Part shown: in pieces, positions 57,189-64,000 of the stretch
How positions within the stretch are numbered: the first letter of the stretch is position 1
Layout of the letters: the number at the start of each line of letters is the position of its first letter
Source: Evansella cellulosilytica DSM 2522
GTDB lineage: Bacteria > Bacillota > Bacilli > Bacillales > Salisediminibacteriaceae
Assembly (NCBI RefSeq): GCF_000177235.2
Contig: NC_014829.1
Coordinates: 1,798,001 to 1,862,000, forward strand
Direction: 5' to 3'
DNA: 64,000 nt
Program-made: the position numbers and the translations under genes
Notes under the pieces: generated by a model
Seen by the model: only the letters and a program-made list of their open reading frames with translations
Databases searched by the model: none
What the model was told of the DNA's origin: nothing

Positions 57189-57339
57189 TTCTATTTCCTC
57201 CTGTATAAAGACAAGCTAACTAATATGTTATATATGTTTTGAATGAGACGTGTATGCAAAAAAAACAGAAGTAGTAAACTTTTATGCATTGTTTTCTATC
57301 GTTAAGCAAACAATGAAAAAGGAAGATGGGGGGATAAAA

Positions 57340-58794
57340 ATGGACAGTATAAAACGGCCAGCTTCAAAAGATTTAAACACAAATGTATCATATCTTAAAG
57401 ATCAACTGGCAGTAGACAAAAACTTCGACATTGTCTTTATTGAACTTGAATATTCTGGTATTTCAATGGCCTTATTTGCAATTGATGCATTTGCTAAGGA
57501 TCAAGCTATTACACAAATACAAAGGGAATTCATTGCTATAAAAGATGAGGATAATACGGATGTAATTAATCTTTTAACAAAAACTAAAATTCCTTTTATA
57601 GAAATTGAAACAAATAATGATTTAGAAGAAGTCATTACTCAACTGTTATCTGGTCAAACGGTACTCGTTATTGAAGGTTATGATGACATCATTCTCATAG
57701 ATACGAGGGAATACCCTGTCAGAGGCCCAGAAGAGCCTGATACAGAGAAGGTTATTCGAGGGTCAAAGGACGGTTTCGTAGAAACATTAGTTTTTAATGT
57801 AGGTTTGATGCGTAGACGCGTAAGGAACCGTACTTTACGTAATGAATACGTACGTATTGGTAGAAGATCCCATTCGGATATTTGTATTACATACATTGAT
57901 GATATTGCTGACCATAGCTTAGTTGAACATATTAAAAGTAGTTTACAGAATATTGATACAGATGGATTGCCAATGGGTGACAAAACAATCGAGGAATATT
58001 TGTTTGGACAATATACGAATCCTTATCCACTTGTACGCTATACAGAGAGACCTGATGTAGCAGCGACGCATTTATTTGAAGGTCATGTTTTAGTGATGGT
58101 GGATGGTTCGCCAAGTGTTATTATTACGCCAACTACTTTTTGGAACCATCTCCAGCATGCAGAAGAATACCGTCAAAAACCAGCGATAGGAACTGCGCTT
58201 CGTCTTGTAAGGTTTGCTGCAGTTTGGGCATCTATTTTTCTTTTACCTCTTTGGTATTTATATGCCATGAATCAAGACTTACTTCCGTATGGTTTGTCAT
58301 ATTTAGGGACAGATGATCCAGGTGAGGTACCTTTACTAGCACAATTTCTCATTGCTGAAACGGGAATTGAGATGCTGAGGATGGCAGCCATTCATACACC
58401 GAATGCATTAGCCACAGCGTTAGGTTTAGTTGCAGCAATCCTTATTGGGGAAGTCGCTATGGAAGTTGGATTATTTACTCCTGAGGTAGTCCTATATTTA
58501 GCTGTTGCAGCTATTGGTACATTTGCGACACCGAGTTATGAGCTAAGCTTAGCAAATAGATTAATACGGGTAATATTCTTGATTTTTGTTGCGATTTTTC
58601 ATGTGCCAGGCTATATGATTGGGACGCTTTGTTTGTTAATTCTTCTTACAACAATGAAAGCATACGATACTCCTTATTTATGGCCGTTTATCCCTTTCAA
58701 TGCAAAAAGTTTGAGAGATGTATTATTTAGAGCGCCAATACCACTAAAAAAACGTAGACCAAGAGCAATTCATCCATTAGACCCAGACAAATAG
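57340..58794 (+). CDS. SpoVAF/GerA-family spore germination protein
   Basis: 484 aa. The N-terminal cytoplasmic GerA half (KDQLAVDKNFDIVFIELEY; RGSKDGFVETLVFNVGLMRRRVRN; VRIGRRSHSDICITYIDDIA; DGLPMGDKTIEEYL) precedes about five membrane segments (about residues 300-455) and a basic tail. The short N-terminus and VDKNFD start are SpoVAF-like rather than GerAA-like. ATG 57340 follows GGGGGG; the 30 codons upstream are not conserved. No spoVA, gerB or gerC genes accompany it. Confidence 0.88.
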   Translation: MDSIKRPASKDLNTNVSYLKDQLAVDKNFDIVFIELEYSGISMALFAIDAFAKDQAITQIQREFIAIKDEDNTDVINLLTKTKIPFIEIETNNDLEEVITQLLSGQTVLVIEGYDDIILIDTREYPVRGPEEPDTEKVIRGSKDGFVETLVFNVGLMRRRVRNRTLRNEYVRIGRRSHSDICITYIDDIADHSLVEHIKSSLQNIDTDGLPMGDKTIEEYLFGQYTNPYPLVRYTERPDVAATHLFEGHVLVMVDGSPSVIITPTTFWNHLQHAEEYRQKPAIGTALRLVRFAAVWASIFLLPLWYLYAMNQDLLPYGLSYLGTDDPGEVPLLAQFLIAETGIEMLRMAAIHTPNALATALGLVAAILIGEVAMEVGLFTPEVVLYLAVAAIGTFATPSYELSLANRLIRVIFLIFVAIFHVPGYMIGTLCLLILLTTMKAYDTPYLWPFIPFNAKSLRDVLFRAPIPLKKRRPRAIHPLDPDK

Positions 58795-58798
58795 AGGA

Positions 58799-58852
58799 GG
58801 GATGACTCAAAGATATCGACTTTATCTTTTGAGTCATCCCATTTACTTTTTT
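58799..58852. terminator. Bidirectional palindromic terminator, GACTC family
   Basis: GGGATGACTCAAAGATA pairs with TATCTTTTGAGTCATCCC, followed by ATTTACTTTTTTT. Separates the convergent spoVAF-like and yueI-like genes. Confidence 0.85.
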
Positions 58853-58854
58853 TA

Positions 58855-59250
58855 TTACTCTGGCATATCGGTAAAAAATTCAGCATCTTTTATAAAAAAA
58901 TCTTTATCACTATCAATGGCATGATTGGCAGCTAAGACAATACCAATTGGTGTATCATGACCGTCGTTAATAATGGTAAAAGCGACACCATGTTTATTGG
59001 CAGTTTGTACATAGTTAGAATATGAAGGATAATTTAAATAACCGTTTATGTATAGTTGTACATTTTTCTCTTTCTTCATAATTTCTTCTGCTTCTTTATA
59101 TAAACCTCGCTTACGTACTTGAGTATTTGTAAGTGCTAAATAAATACGTTCAGAAATGGTACTTAAAAATAATTTACGCTCTTCTGGTAACAATTCTGGT
59201 GTTCCGTATATACCATGTTGGAGGATTTCCTCTAATTTTTTTTGACTCAT
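58855..59250 (-). CDS. YueI family protein (DUF1694)
   Basis: 131 aa soluble protein with LQHGIYGTPELLPEERKLFLSTISERIYLALT and VQLYINGYLNYPSYSNYVQTANKHG, characteristic of DUF1694 (YueI). Function unknown. The ATG at 59250 has AAAGAGGGAATA upstream. Confidence 0.83.
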   Translation of the reverse strand: MSQKKLEEILQHGIYGTPELLPEERKLFLSTISERIYLALTNTQVRKRGLYKEAEEIMKKEKNVQLYINGYLNYPSYSNYVQTANKHGVAFTIINDGHDTPIGIVLAANHAIDSDKDFFIKDAEFFTDMPE

Positions 59251-59385
59251 TTTATTCCCTCTTTTCTACAATCTCAGTTCCATTGAACGAACTAAGTATA
59301 CCAATTTAAAAGCGTAGTAATCAAATGAATTTCTTGTCCTATATCAATGATTTAGTCATATGATGGTAGTGAGGAGGTATTTTTG

Positions 59386-59898
59386 ATGATTGTTTCTTTC
59401 TTGTTATTTCTATTATTTTTTATTATATTAGGTGTGACACTAGGCGCACTAATTACTATTAAAATTTGGTATACAAATATATTTTTTATTTTACTCGGTA
59501 TTTTTTGTTTTGGATCCTTTTGGATTGGAGTTATTATCGGTGCTGCATTTTTTAGTTGGTTACCGTTACTTCTATCTAAAATAGCTATTTTCGCATTTTG
59601 TTTAGGCCTAGCATTCTTTTTCTTTAAACATTATCATCCATCATATGGTTATTTTCCACAGAGCTCATTTTTTCATTTTATCATACTATCAGCATTTTTC
59701 TTCTTGATAGGTATTGACTTTGCTATCATCGGTTTTTCGGCATGGTTACTCTTCTTACTGCTACCAGTTTTCATTGGGACTGTTATATTAGGGGCTATTG
59801 TAATCATGAAGCTAAAGGGACTTTATAGATTGAATGAGGGACTCATATATTTACCAATTATTCTTTTACTATTATTAGCCTTTATTAAACTGATATAA
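59386..59898 (+). CDS. Hypothetical polytopic membrane protein
   Basis: 170 aa, almost entirely hydrophobic, about five or six membrane segments, rich in Phe. ATG 59386 is 7 bases after GAGGAGGT. No family recognised. It is 30 bases upstream of yqgQ and may share its transcript. Confidence 0.7.
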   Translation: MIVSFLLFLLFFIILGVTLGALITIKIWYTNIFFILLGIFCFGSFWIGVIIGAAFFSWLPLLLSKIAIFAFCLGLAFFFFKHYHPSYGYFPQSSFFHFIILSAFFFLIGIDFAIIGFSAWLLFLLLPVFIGTVILGAIVIMKLKGLYRLNEGLIYLPIILLLLLAFIKLI

Positions 59899-59928
59899 TA
59901 TAAAAAAAGAATATAATAGGTGAGAATA

Positions 59929-60132
59929 ATGACATACTTTGAGCTTCAGCAACTTTTAAAGCAGTATCATACTTTTATATACACAGGTGACAAATGTGGG
60001 GATTTAGATTTAATACAAACAGAAATAAAAGAGCTATATCAGCTAGGGTTAATAGATGAAAAAATATACCGTGATGCTAATATAACAATCATGCAAGAAA
60101 GAAGGATAGAAAAACTGAAAAGAACACAATAG
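59929..60132 (+). CDS. yqgQ: YqgQ family protein (DUF910)
   Basis: 67 aa, helical, with TYFELQQLLKQYHTFIYTGDKCGDLDLIQ and ELYQLGLIDEKIY typical of YqgQ, a proposed single-strand nucleic acid binder. ATG 59929 follows AGGTGA. It directly precedes glcK, the usual arrangement. Confidence 0.88.
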   Translation: MTYFELQQLLKQYHTFIYTGDKCGDLDLIQTEIKELYQLGLIDEKIYRDANITIMQERRIEKLKRTQ

Positions 60133-60191
60133 TAATCGCTGTCATGCTATAATATATACGAATACTAATTTAGAAAAAGAGGTAGATACAT

Positions 60192-61151
60192 ATGGAGAAA
60201 AACATGCTAGTAGGAGTAGATATAGGTGGAACTACAGTAAAAATCGCCTTGATTGATATTGAAGGTACGATGAAAATGAAATGGGAAATTAATACAAATA
60301 CAGCGGAACATGGAAAATATATTGTTTCAGATATCGTTCATAGTGTGGAAGAAAAATTAAAAGAGAATGCGATCAGTAAAGATAACGTGATAGGAATTGG
60401 TTTGGGGGCACCAGGCTTTATTGATGTTGAGAAGGGATTAATCTTTGAAGCGGTTAATTTAGGATGGAAAGATTTTGCGTTAAAGGAAAAAATGGAAGAA
60501 GCTATTCATATACCGACTTTTGTTGATAATGATGCCAACTTAGCAGCCGTAGGTGAAATGTGGCAAGGGGCTGGAGAAGGAGCAGAAAATCTACTCTGTG
60601 TTACATTAGGAACTGGTGTTGGCGGAGGCGTCATTGCTGGTGGAGAAATCATTCATGGTCAAAGTGGTATGGCGGGTGAAATCGGTCATATTGCAACAGT
60701 ACTTGAAAATGGTGCGCCTTGTAATTGTGGGAAAAAGGGTTGTCTAGAAACTGTCGCTTCTGCTACAGGTATTGCACGCTTAGGAACGGAAGCTGCTACA
60801 GTAAGTACAGCAGGGGTGTTAAAAGATACACTGGAAGCAAATGGTGCTTTAACAGCTAAAGATGTTTTTGATGCAGCTAAAGCTGGTGATACCGTAGCAC
60901 AAAATGTTGTGAAAGAAGCTTCTCACCATTTAGGTCTTGTTTTAGCAAATTTAGCAAATGCGCTAAATCCTGAAAAGATTGTGTTAGGTGGCGGTGTTTC
61001 AAAAGCGGGAGATATTTTAGTTGGTGAGATTAAGAAGTACTTTACATCTTATGCGATTCCAAAAATTGGACGTGAGACACATATAAAAATTGCAACATTA
61101 GGGAATGATGCTGGTGTGTATGGAGCAGCATGGTTAGCAAAGCAAGGTTAA
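60192..61151 (+). CDS. glcK: Glucokinase GlcK (ROK family)
   Basis: ATP-dependent phosphorylation of glucose. 319 aa. Phosphate loop VGVDIGGTTVKIALID, catalytic region FVDNDANLAAVGE, GTGVGGGVI, and the ROK zinc motif CNCGKKGCLE after GHI. AGAGGT site before ATG 60192. Complete. Confidence 0.95.
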   Translation: MEKNMLVGVDIGGTTVKIALIDIEGTMKMKWEINTNTAEHGKYIVSDIVHSVEEKLKENAISKDNVIGIGLGAPGFIDVEKGLIFEAVNLGWKDFALKEKMEEAIHIPTFVDNDANLAAVGEMWQGAGEGAENLLCVTLGTGVGGGVIAGGEIIHGQSGMAGEIGHIATVLENGAPCNCGKKGCLETVASATGIARLGTEAATVSTAGVLKDTLEANGALTAKDVFDAAKAGDTVAQNVVKEASHHLGLVLANLANALNPEKIVLGGGVSKAGDILVGEIKKYFTSYAIPKIGRETHIKIATLGNDAGVYGAAWLAKQG

Positions 61152-61156
61152 AATAA

Positions 61157-61200
61157 AGATGTGTCATCTGGATAATTTTCCCTTTGACACATCTTCTTGT
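61157..61200 (+). terminator. Terminator of glcK
   Basis: AAGATGTGTCA pairs perfectly with TGACACATCTT, loop of 18 bases, followed by CTTG. Confidence 0.75.
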
Positions 61201-61223
61201 ATTTATAAAAAAGGAGTATATTT

Positions 61224-61820
61224 ATGAAACAACATCGTATCGTATTATTTTTACCCTTAGCGGTCATGATAGGGTTATTTATATTTGGTTATATAACATT
61301 TACACAAACACCTGCTATAACGAATGAGGAATTGGTAAATCATATTGAATTTACAGTTGATACAAATGCTGAGAGTGACGGTTCTTATAGCGTAGATGTA
61401 ACCTGGCATTGGACAGACTTTCCACAAGATGGGTTGTCAGGAGACGACTTTATTGAAATTATATTATTAAATGGAGAAATGGAAAGTGTGCAAGGTACAA
61501 TAACTTCTGAACACCTTTTGTTACACCAATCGGAAGACATCATATATGATAACAATGTAAGTACAGAAACGGATAATGGAATTGCGATGCGATTTCCAAA
61601 TGAGATGCGTGACAATGAGATGTTAGGCCCACGTGGTAATATATCACTTTATGTGAAAGACGCATTAGATGATGATATCCATTATGTACAAGCAATCTAT
61701 TATCATACTTGGGGGGGTATTGTCGAAGACTTACCTCATCATCATAGTATTGTGGACTTTCTTGGAGAGCAAGAAGGACTAAGATATTGGGATATTCAAC
61801 GCACTAGTAATATTCAATAG
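61224..61820 (+). CDS. Uncharacterised membrane-anchored protein
   Basis: 198 aa from ATG 61224, AAAAGGAG upstream. N-terminal anchor (about residues 6-27), then an extracellular domain without a recognised motif; the HTWGG...DLPHHHSIV stretch is His-rich. Function unknown. Confidence 0.72.
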   Translation: MKQHRIVLFLPLAVMIGLFIFGYITFTQTPAITNEELVNHIEFTVDTNAESDGSYSVDVTWHWTDFPQDGLSGDDFIEIILLNGEMESVQGTITSEHLLLHQSEDIIYDNNVSTETDNGIAMRFPNEMRDNEMLGPRGNISLYVKDALDDDIHYVQAIYYHTWGGIVEDLPHHHSIVDFLGEQEGLRYWDIQRTSNIQ

Positions 61821-61835
61821 AGAGTAGGAACACCG

Positions 61836-62903
61836 ATGGTTAGAGGAATGTCATTTCAAAAGGGGATTTTATTTATTGGTAGGAAACATATCGCTTGCTC
61901 CTATGCTATTAATGAGAAACAAAACAAGACGTGGATAAAGCCGATTTCGATAAACAGTGTAATTGAAATAAGTAAACTTGTTTTATTTTCTATGCCTAAG
62001 TGGTATTTCCTATTGCTTTCTATATTGTTAATATTGGTGTTAGTCCCTAAGTCTTTTACCTCTATTGAATGGGAAGGTATCCCCTATTTTGCACTTATAT
62101 TTTTTTTATACGGAACACATCTCTGTTTTCCTAAACAATTAAAAAAATATCACGGTGCAGAGCATAAGGTGTTTAGTTATAACGGTACTATCTCTATCTC
62201 AAGATTAAGGGATATACGTGAAGCAGAAATTACAAATAGATACTGTTCAACCAATACAATATTATTGTACTTTCTATCAGTAATCTTTCTTTCGTTTATC
62301 ATTCTTGTTATGTCTCCATTTCATTGGCTTCACTCAATGAAGATAGCAGCATACTTTTCAATATTGACAGCCTTTGTTCTAACAAAATGGTTACATAAAC
62401 GAAAACAAACATTTTTACGAAATGGAATCCTAAAGGGAAGTTACTGGCTCCAAAAAAACGTAACGACATTAGAGCCTGATAAAAAGCATATGAAAACAGC
62501 TATAATGGCTTACAGAAGGTTAGCTATTAAAGAGTTTCCTCATAGGATTAAAAGTAGTAAAACTAGAAAGGAGAACAAGAAGATGGCAATTGCAGATGTA
62601 ACAGTCATTCCAATTGGATCGAGCACTACAAGTGTTTCTGAAGTAGTTGCAGAGATCCATCGTCTATTAAAAGCAACTGATAAAGATATTCATATTGAAT
62701 TGACGCCAATGAGTACGCTAATAGAGGGGGATGTATCAGATTTATTAGAAATCATAAAAGATATTCATGAGGTTCCCTTTAAGCTCGGGCACAAAAGGGT
62801 TGCGACAAATATAAGAATAGATGATAGAAGAGATAAAAAATCAACAATGAAAACAAAGCTTCAGGCAGTTCAGAGTAAAATAACTATTTCTAGTGATGAA
62901 TAA
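61836..62903 (+). CDS. DUF1385 (YqhQ-like) membrane protein fused in frame to a YqgV thiamine-binding domain
   Basis: 355 aa. Residues 1-245 form a DUF1385 protein: KKYHGAEHKVFSYNG, ITNRYCSTNT, four membrane segments, and YWLQKNVTTLEPDKKHMKTAI. Residues 250-355 are a complete YqgV/MTH1187 (DUF77) domain beginning MAIADVTVIPIG, of the family that binds thiamine-like ligands. No stop separates them. An internal ATG with AAAGGAG upstream lets the second domain be made alone. Two polypeptides plus readthrough, or a real fusion, are both possible. The start ATG 61836 has only a weak AGTAGGAA site. Confidence 0.75.
   Translation: MVRGMSFQKGILFIGRKHIACSYAINEKQNKTWIKPISINSVIEISKLVLFSMPKWYFLLLSILLILVLVPKSFTSIEWEGIPYFALIFFLYGTHLCFPKQLKKYHGAEHKVFSYNGTISISRLRDIREAEITNRYCSTNTILLYFLSVIFLSFIILVMSPFHWLHSMKIAAYFSILTAFVLTKWLHKRKQTFLRNGILKGSYWLQKNVTTLEPDKKHMKTAIMAYRRLAIKEFPHRIKSSKTRKENKKMAIADVTVIPIGSSTTSVSEVVAEIHRLLKATDKDIHIELTPMSTLIEGDVSDLLEIIKDIHEVPFKLGHKRVATNIRIDDRRDKKSTMKTKLQAVQSKITISSDE
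62583..62903 (+). CDS. yqgV: YqgV (MTH1187/DUF77) alternative internal translation start
   Basis: 106 aa, the length of free-standing YqgV. ATG 62583 has AAAGGAG at 62567-62573, 9 bases upstream, a normal initiation site. MAIADVTVIPIGSSTTSVSE matches the family N-terminus, so in most relatives this is a separate gene. In this window its frame is continuous with the upstream DUF1385 gene. Confidence 0.65.
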   Translation: MAIADVTVIPIGSSTTSVSEVVAEIHRLLKATDKDIHIELTPMSTLIEGDVSDLLEIIKDIHEVPFKLGHKRVATNIRIDDRRDKKSTMKTKLQAVQSKITISSDE

Positions 62904-62918
62904 TAAAAACTATATATT

Positions 62919-62974
62919 AAAAGAGGGTATCCATAAAGCACAATTTTTGTGTCCTTATGGGTACCCTCTTTTTA
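62919..62974. terminator. Bidirectional palindromic terminator between the DUF1385-YqgV gene and yqgW
   Basis: AAAAGAGGGTATCCATAA pairs with TTATGGGTACCCTCTTTT (one or two mismatches), inner GCACA/TGTGT; T-runs on both sides. Confidence 0.85.
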
Positions 62975-62979
62975 ATGAG

Positions 62980-63162
62980 TTACGCTACCGTTTGGATACT
63001 GTCTAAAATAATCGATACGATCGTTCTAACAGAAAACCAACCAAAAACAGCGACAGCAACAAAGGCAAATCCAACTGCAAAAAAGTTTTTACGTTTTAAT
63101 TCACGAAAAAGTCCAATGGCAGCTAATATAGCAATTAATAAAGTGATAATCCCTAAGGTCAT
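62980..63162 (-). CDS. yqgW: YqgW family membrane protein (DUF2759)
   Basis: 60 aa. Two membrane segments (about residues 3-19 and 28-52) joined by RELKRKNFFA, the DUF2759 pattern. The ATG at 63162 is about 6 bases after AGGAGGGG; the longer frame from 63207 is leader. Lies between yqgV and yqgX as in B. subtilis. Confidence 0.8.
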   Translation of the reverse strand: MTLGIITLLIAILAAIGLFRELKRKNFFAVGFAFVAVAVFGWFSVRTIVSIILDSIQTVA

Positions 63163-63355
63163 GTATAGCCCCTCCTTAAAGTCATTGATTACAAATAAGA
63201 ACCCCAATAGTGCACAAAGCTATCCCTTATTATGTACATAAATACATTTAATATTTTACTTATTTTCTATGCGTTTGTCGAGTATTAAATCTTTTTTCTA
63301 TTTCAATAATATTTGCTAAACTGTATAGTGAAATAAGAGGGAGGTATTTATAAAT

Positions 63356-63994
63356 ATGAAATGGAAGAAATTACCATTAGGGCCGTTACAAACTAATGGA
63401 TATGTCGTTTATGAGAACGGAACAGGAGTAATGATTGACCCCGGTGGAGATGAGGGAAGATTGTTGAACTGGTTAAAATCAGAAGACATTCATATTCAAG
63501 CTGTGTTATTAACCCATGCGCATTTTGACCATATTGGAGCTGTAGAAAGAATTAAAAAAGAGTTTTCTGCTCCGTTATACGTACATAAAAATGAACAACA
63601 ATGGTTAGTTGATCCACAGTTAAATGGTTCTGGTTTATTTCAGGGAATCACTCCAATTAGTGTTGGTGAAGCGGAGCATTTAATAACAAAGGAAGGCCCA
63701 CTTGAGGTAGGTCCTTTCACCTTTCAAGTCTATACTACTCCAGGTCATTCACCAGGAAGTGTATCGTATTATCTACCTGAAAGTCATGTTATTTTTTCAG
63801 GAGATGTGCTTTTTCATGGTGGAGTGGGGAGAACAGATCTACCAGGCGGAAGTCAAGAAACACTAATGGATACTATTCATAACAAATTTCTTTCTTTACC
63901 AGATGAAACGATTGTGGCGAATGGTCATGGACCTGTTACAACGATAGGAGAGGAAAAGGAAATTAATCCGTTTATAAACGGATTTGGTTGGTAA
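63356..63994 (+). CDS. yqgX: MBL-fold metallohydrolase YqgX (glyoxalase II-like)
   Basis: 212 aa. Metallo-beta-lactamase fold with THAHFDHIGAVE, GHSPGSVSYY, FSGDVLF and a C-terminal GHGP histidine. The substrate is not known; members are often annotated as hydroxyacylglutathione or persulfide hydrolase-like. GGGAGGT site upstream. The gene is complete, ending 6 bases before the window edge. Confidence 0.9.
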   Translation: MKWKKLPLGPLQTNGYVVYENGTGVMIDPGGDEGRLLNWLKSEDIHIQAVLLTHAHFDHIGAVERIKKEFSAPLYVHKNEQQWLVDPQLNGSGLFQGITPISVGEAEHLITKEGPLEVGPFTFQVYTTPGHSPGSVSYYLPESHVIFSGDVLFHGGVGRTDLPGGSQETLMDTIHNKFLSLPDETIVANGHGPVTTIGEEKEINPFINGFGW

Positions 63995-64000
63995 GTAACT

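Noticed and set aside
57250-57339. N-terminal 30-codon extension of the SpoVAF-like gene
   Set aside because: The GGGGGG site and family-like start place translation at 57340; the extension is upstream leader.

Overview
The window is a stretch of chromosome from a low-GC, endospore-forming member of the Bacillaceae. Gene order follows the Bacillus subtilis block yqfF(pgpH)-ybeY-dgkA-cdd-era-yqzL-recO-glyQS-yqfL-yqxD-dnaG-sigA-cccA-trmK-yqfO-ispH-yqfQ-cshB-nfo-yqfT-zur-yqfW-yqfX-ispG-yqfZ-sodA-yqgE-pbpA-yqzCD-yqgN-yqgO-yqgP-yqgQ-glcK-yqgV-yqgW-yqgX almost gene for gene (B. subtilis order recalled from knowledge; products read from the sequence). A Na+/phosphate cotransporter and the absence of the pst phosphate ABC operon after pbpA fit a sodium-using, possibly alkaliphilic or halotolerant relative; that is inference.

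Layout. 0-9 kb: one-way housekeeping cluster for c-di-AMP breakdown, ribosome maturation, lipid and nucleoside salvage, and repair, then a glycine T-box controlling glyQS, then ppsR. 9.06-11.11 kb: a complete group IIC intron inserted in the T-tract of the ppsR terminator. 11.4-15 kb: yqxD-dnaG-sigA. 15-24.4 kb: a membrane protein, a phosphodiesterase, cytochrome c550, trmK-yqfO, ispH, a CarD-like gene, yqfQ, cshB and nfo. 24.6-33.9 kb: a metal and polyphosphate block. It holds a manganese-type ABC pair with a consensus promoter and a probable MntR box, ppx-ppk, and a zinc ABC set (one ATPase, two permeases) with zur behind a candidate Zur box. No binding-protein gene is present for either transporter. 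33.9-43.1 kb: yqfW, yqfX, ispG, yqfZ, an MFS carrier, a DUF1002 protein, an NfeD protein, sinR with a truncated paralogue, and nptA behind a four-repeat PhoP box. 43.28-43.72 kb: tRNA-Met, tRNA-Ile2 and tRNA-Ser, with a duplicated 5' third of tRNA-Ile2 between the first two. 43.9-64 kb: an Fe-S type protein, sodA, yqgE, a structured ncRNA (probably 6S RNA), pbpA, yqzCD-like genes, a zinc-free L33, yqgN, ldh, rhomboid protease gluP, an orphan SpoVAF-like germination protein, yqgQ-glcK, and an in-frame DUF1385-YqgV fusion with its own internal ribosome binding site, ending with yqgW and yqgX.

The intergenic regions carry more than a dozen long palindromes. Most probably work as terminators, but several share loop sequence as well as stem sequence, so they look like a dispersed repeat family. 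A second repeat of about 80 bp occurs twice. No prophage, CRISPR array, toxin-antitoxin pair or restriction system was seen. The most unusual items are the DUF1385-YqgV fusion, the dispersed palindromes, the tRNA 5' fragment, the PhoP box on nptA, the intron site and the SinR pair.
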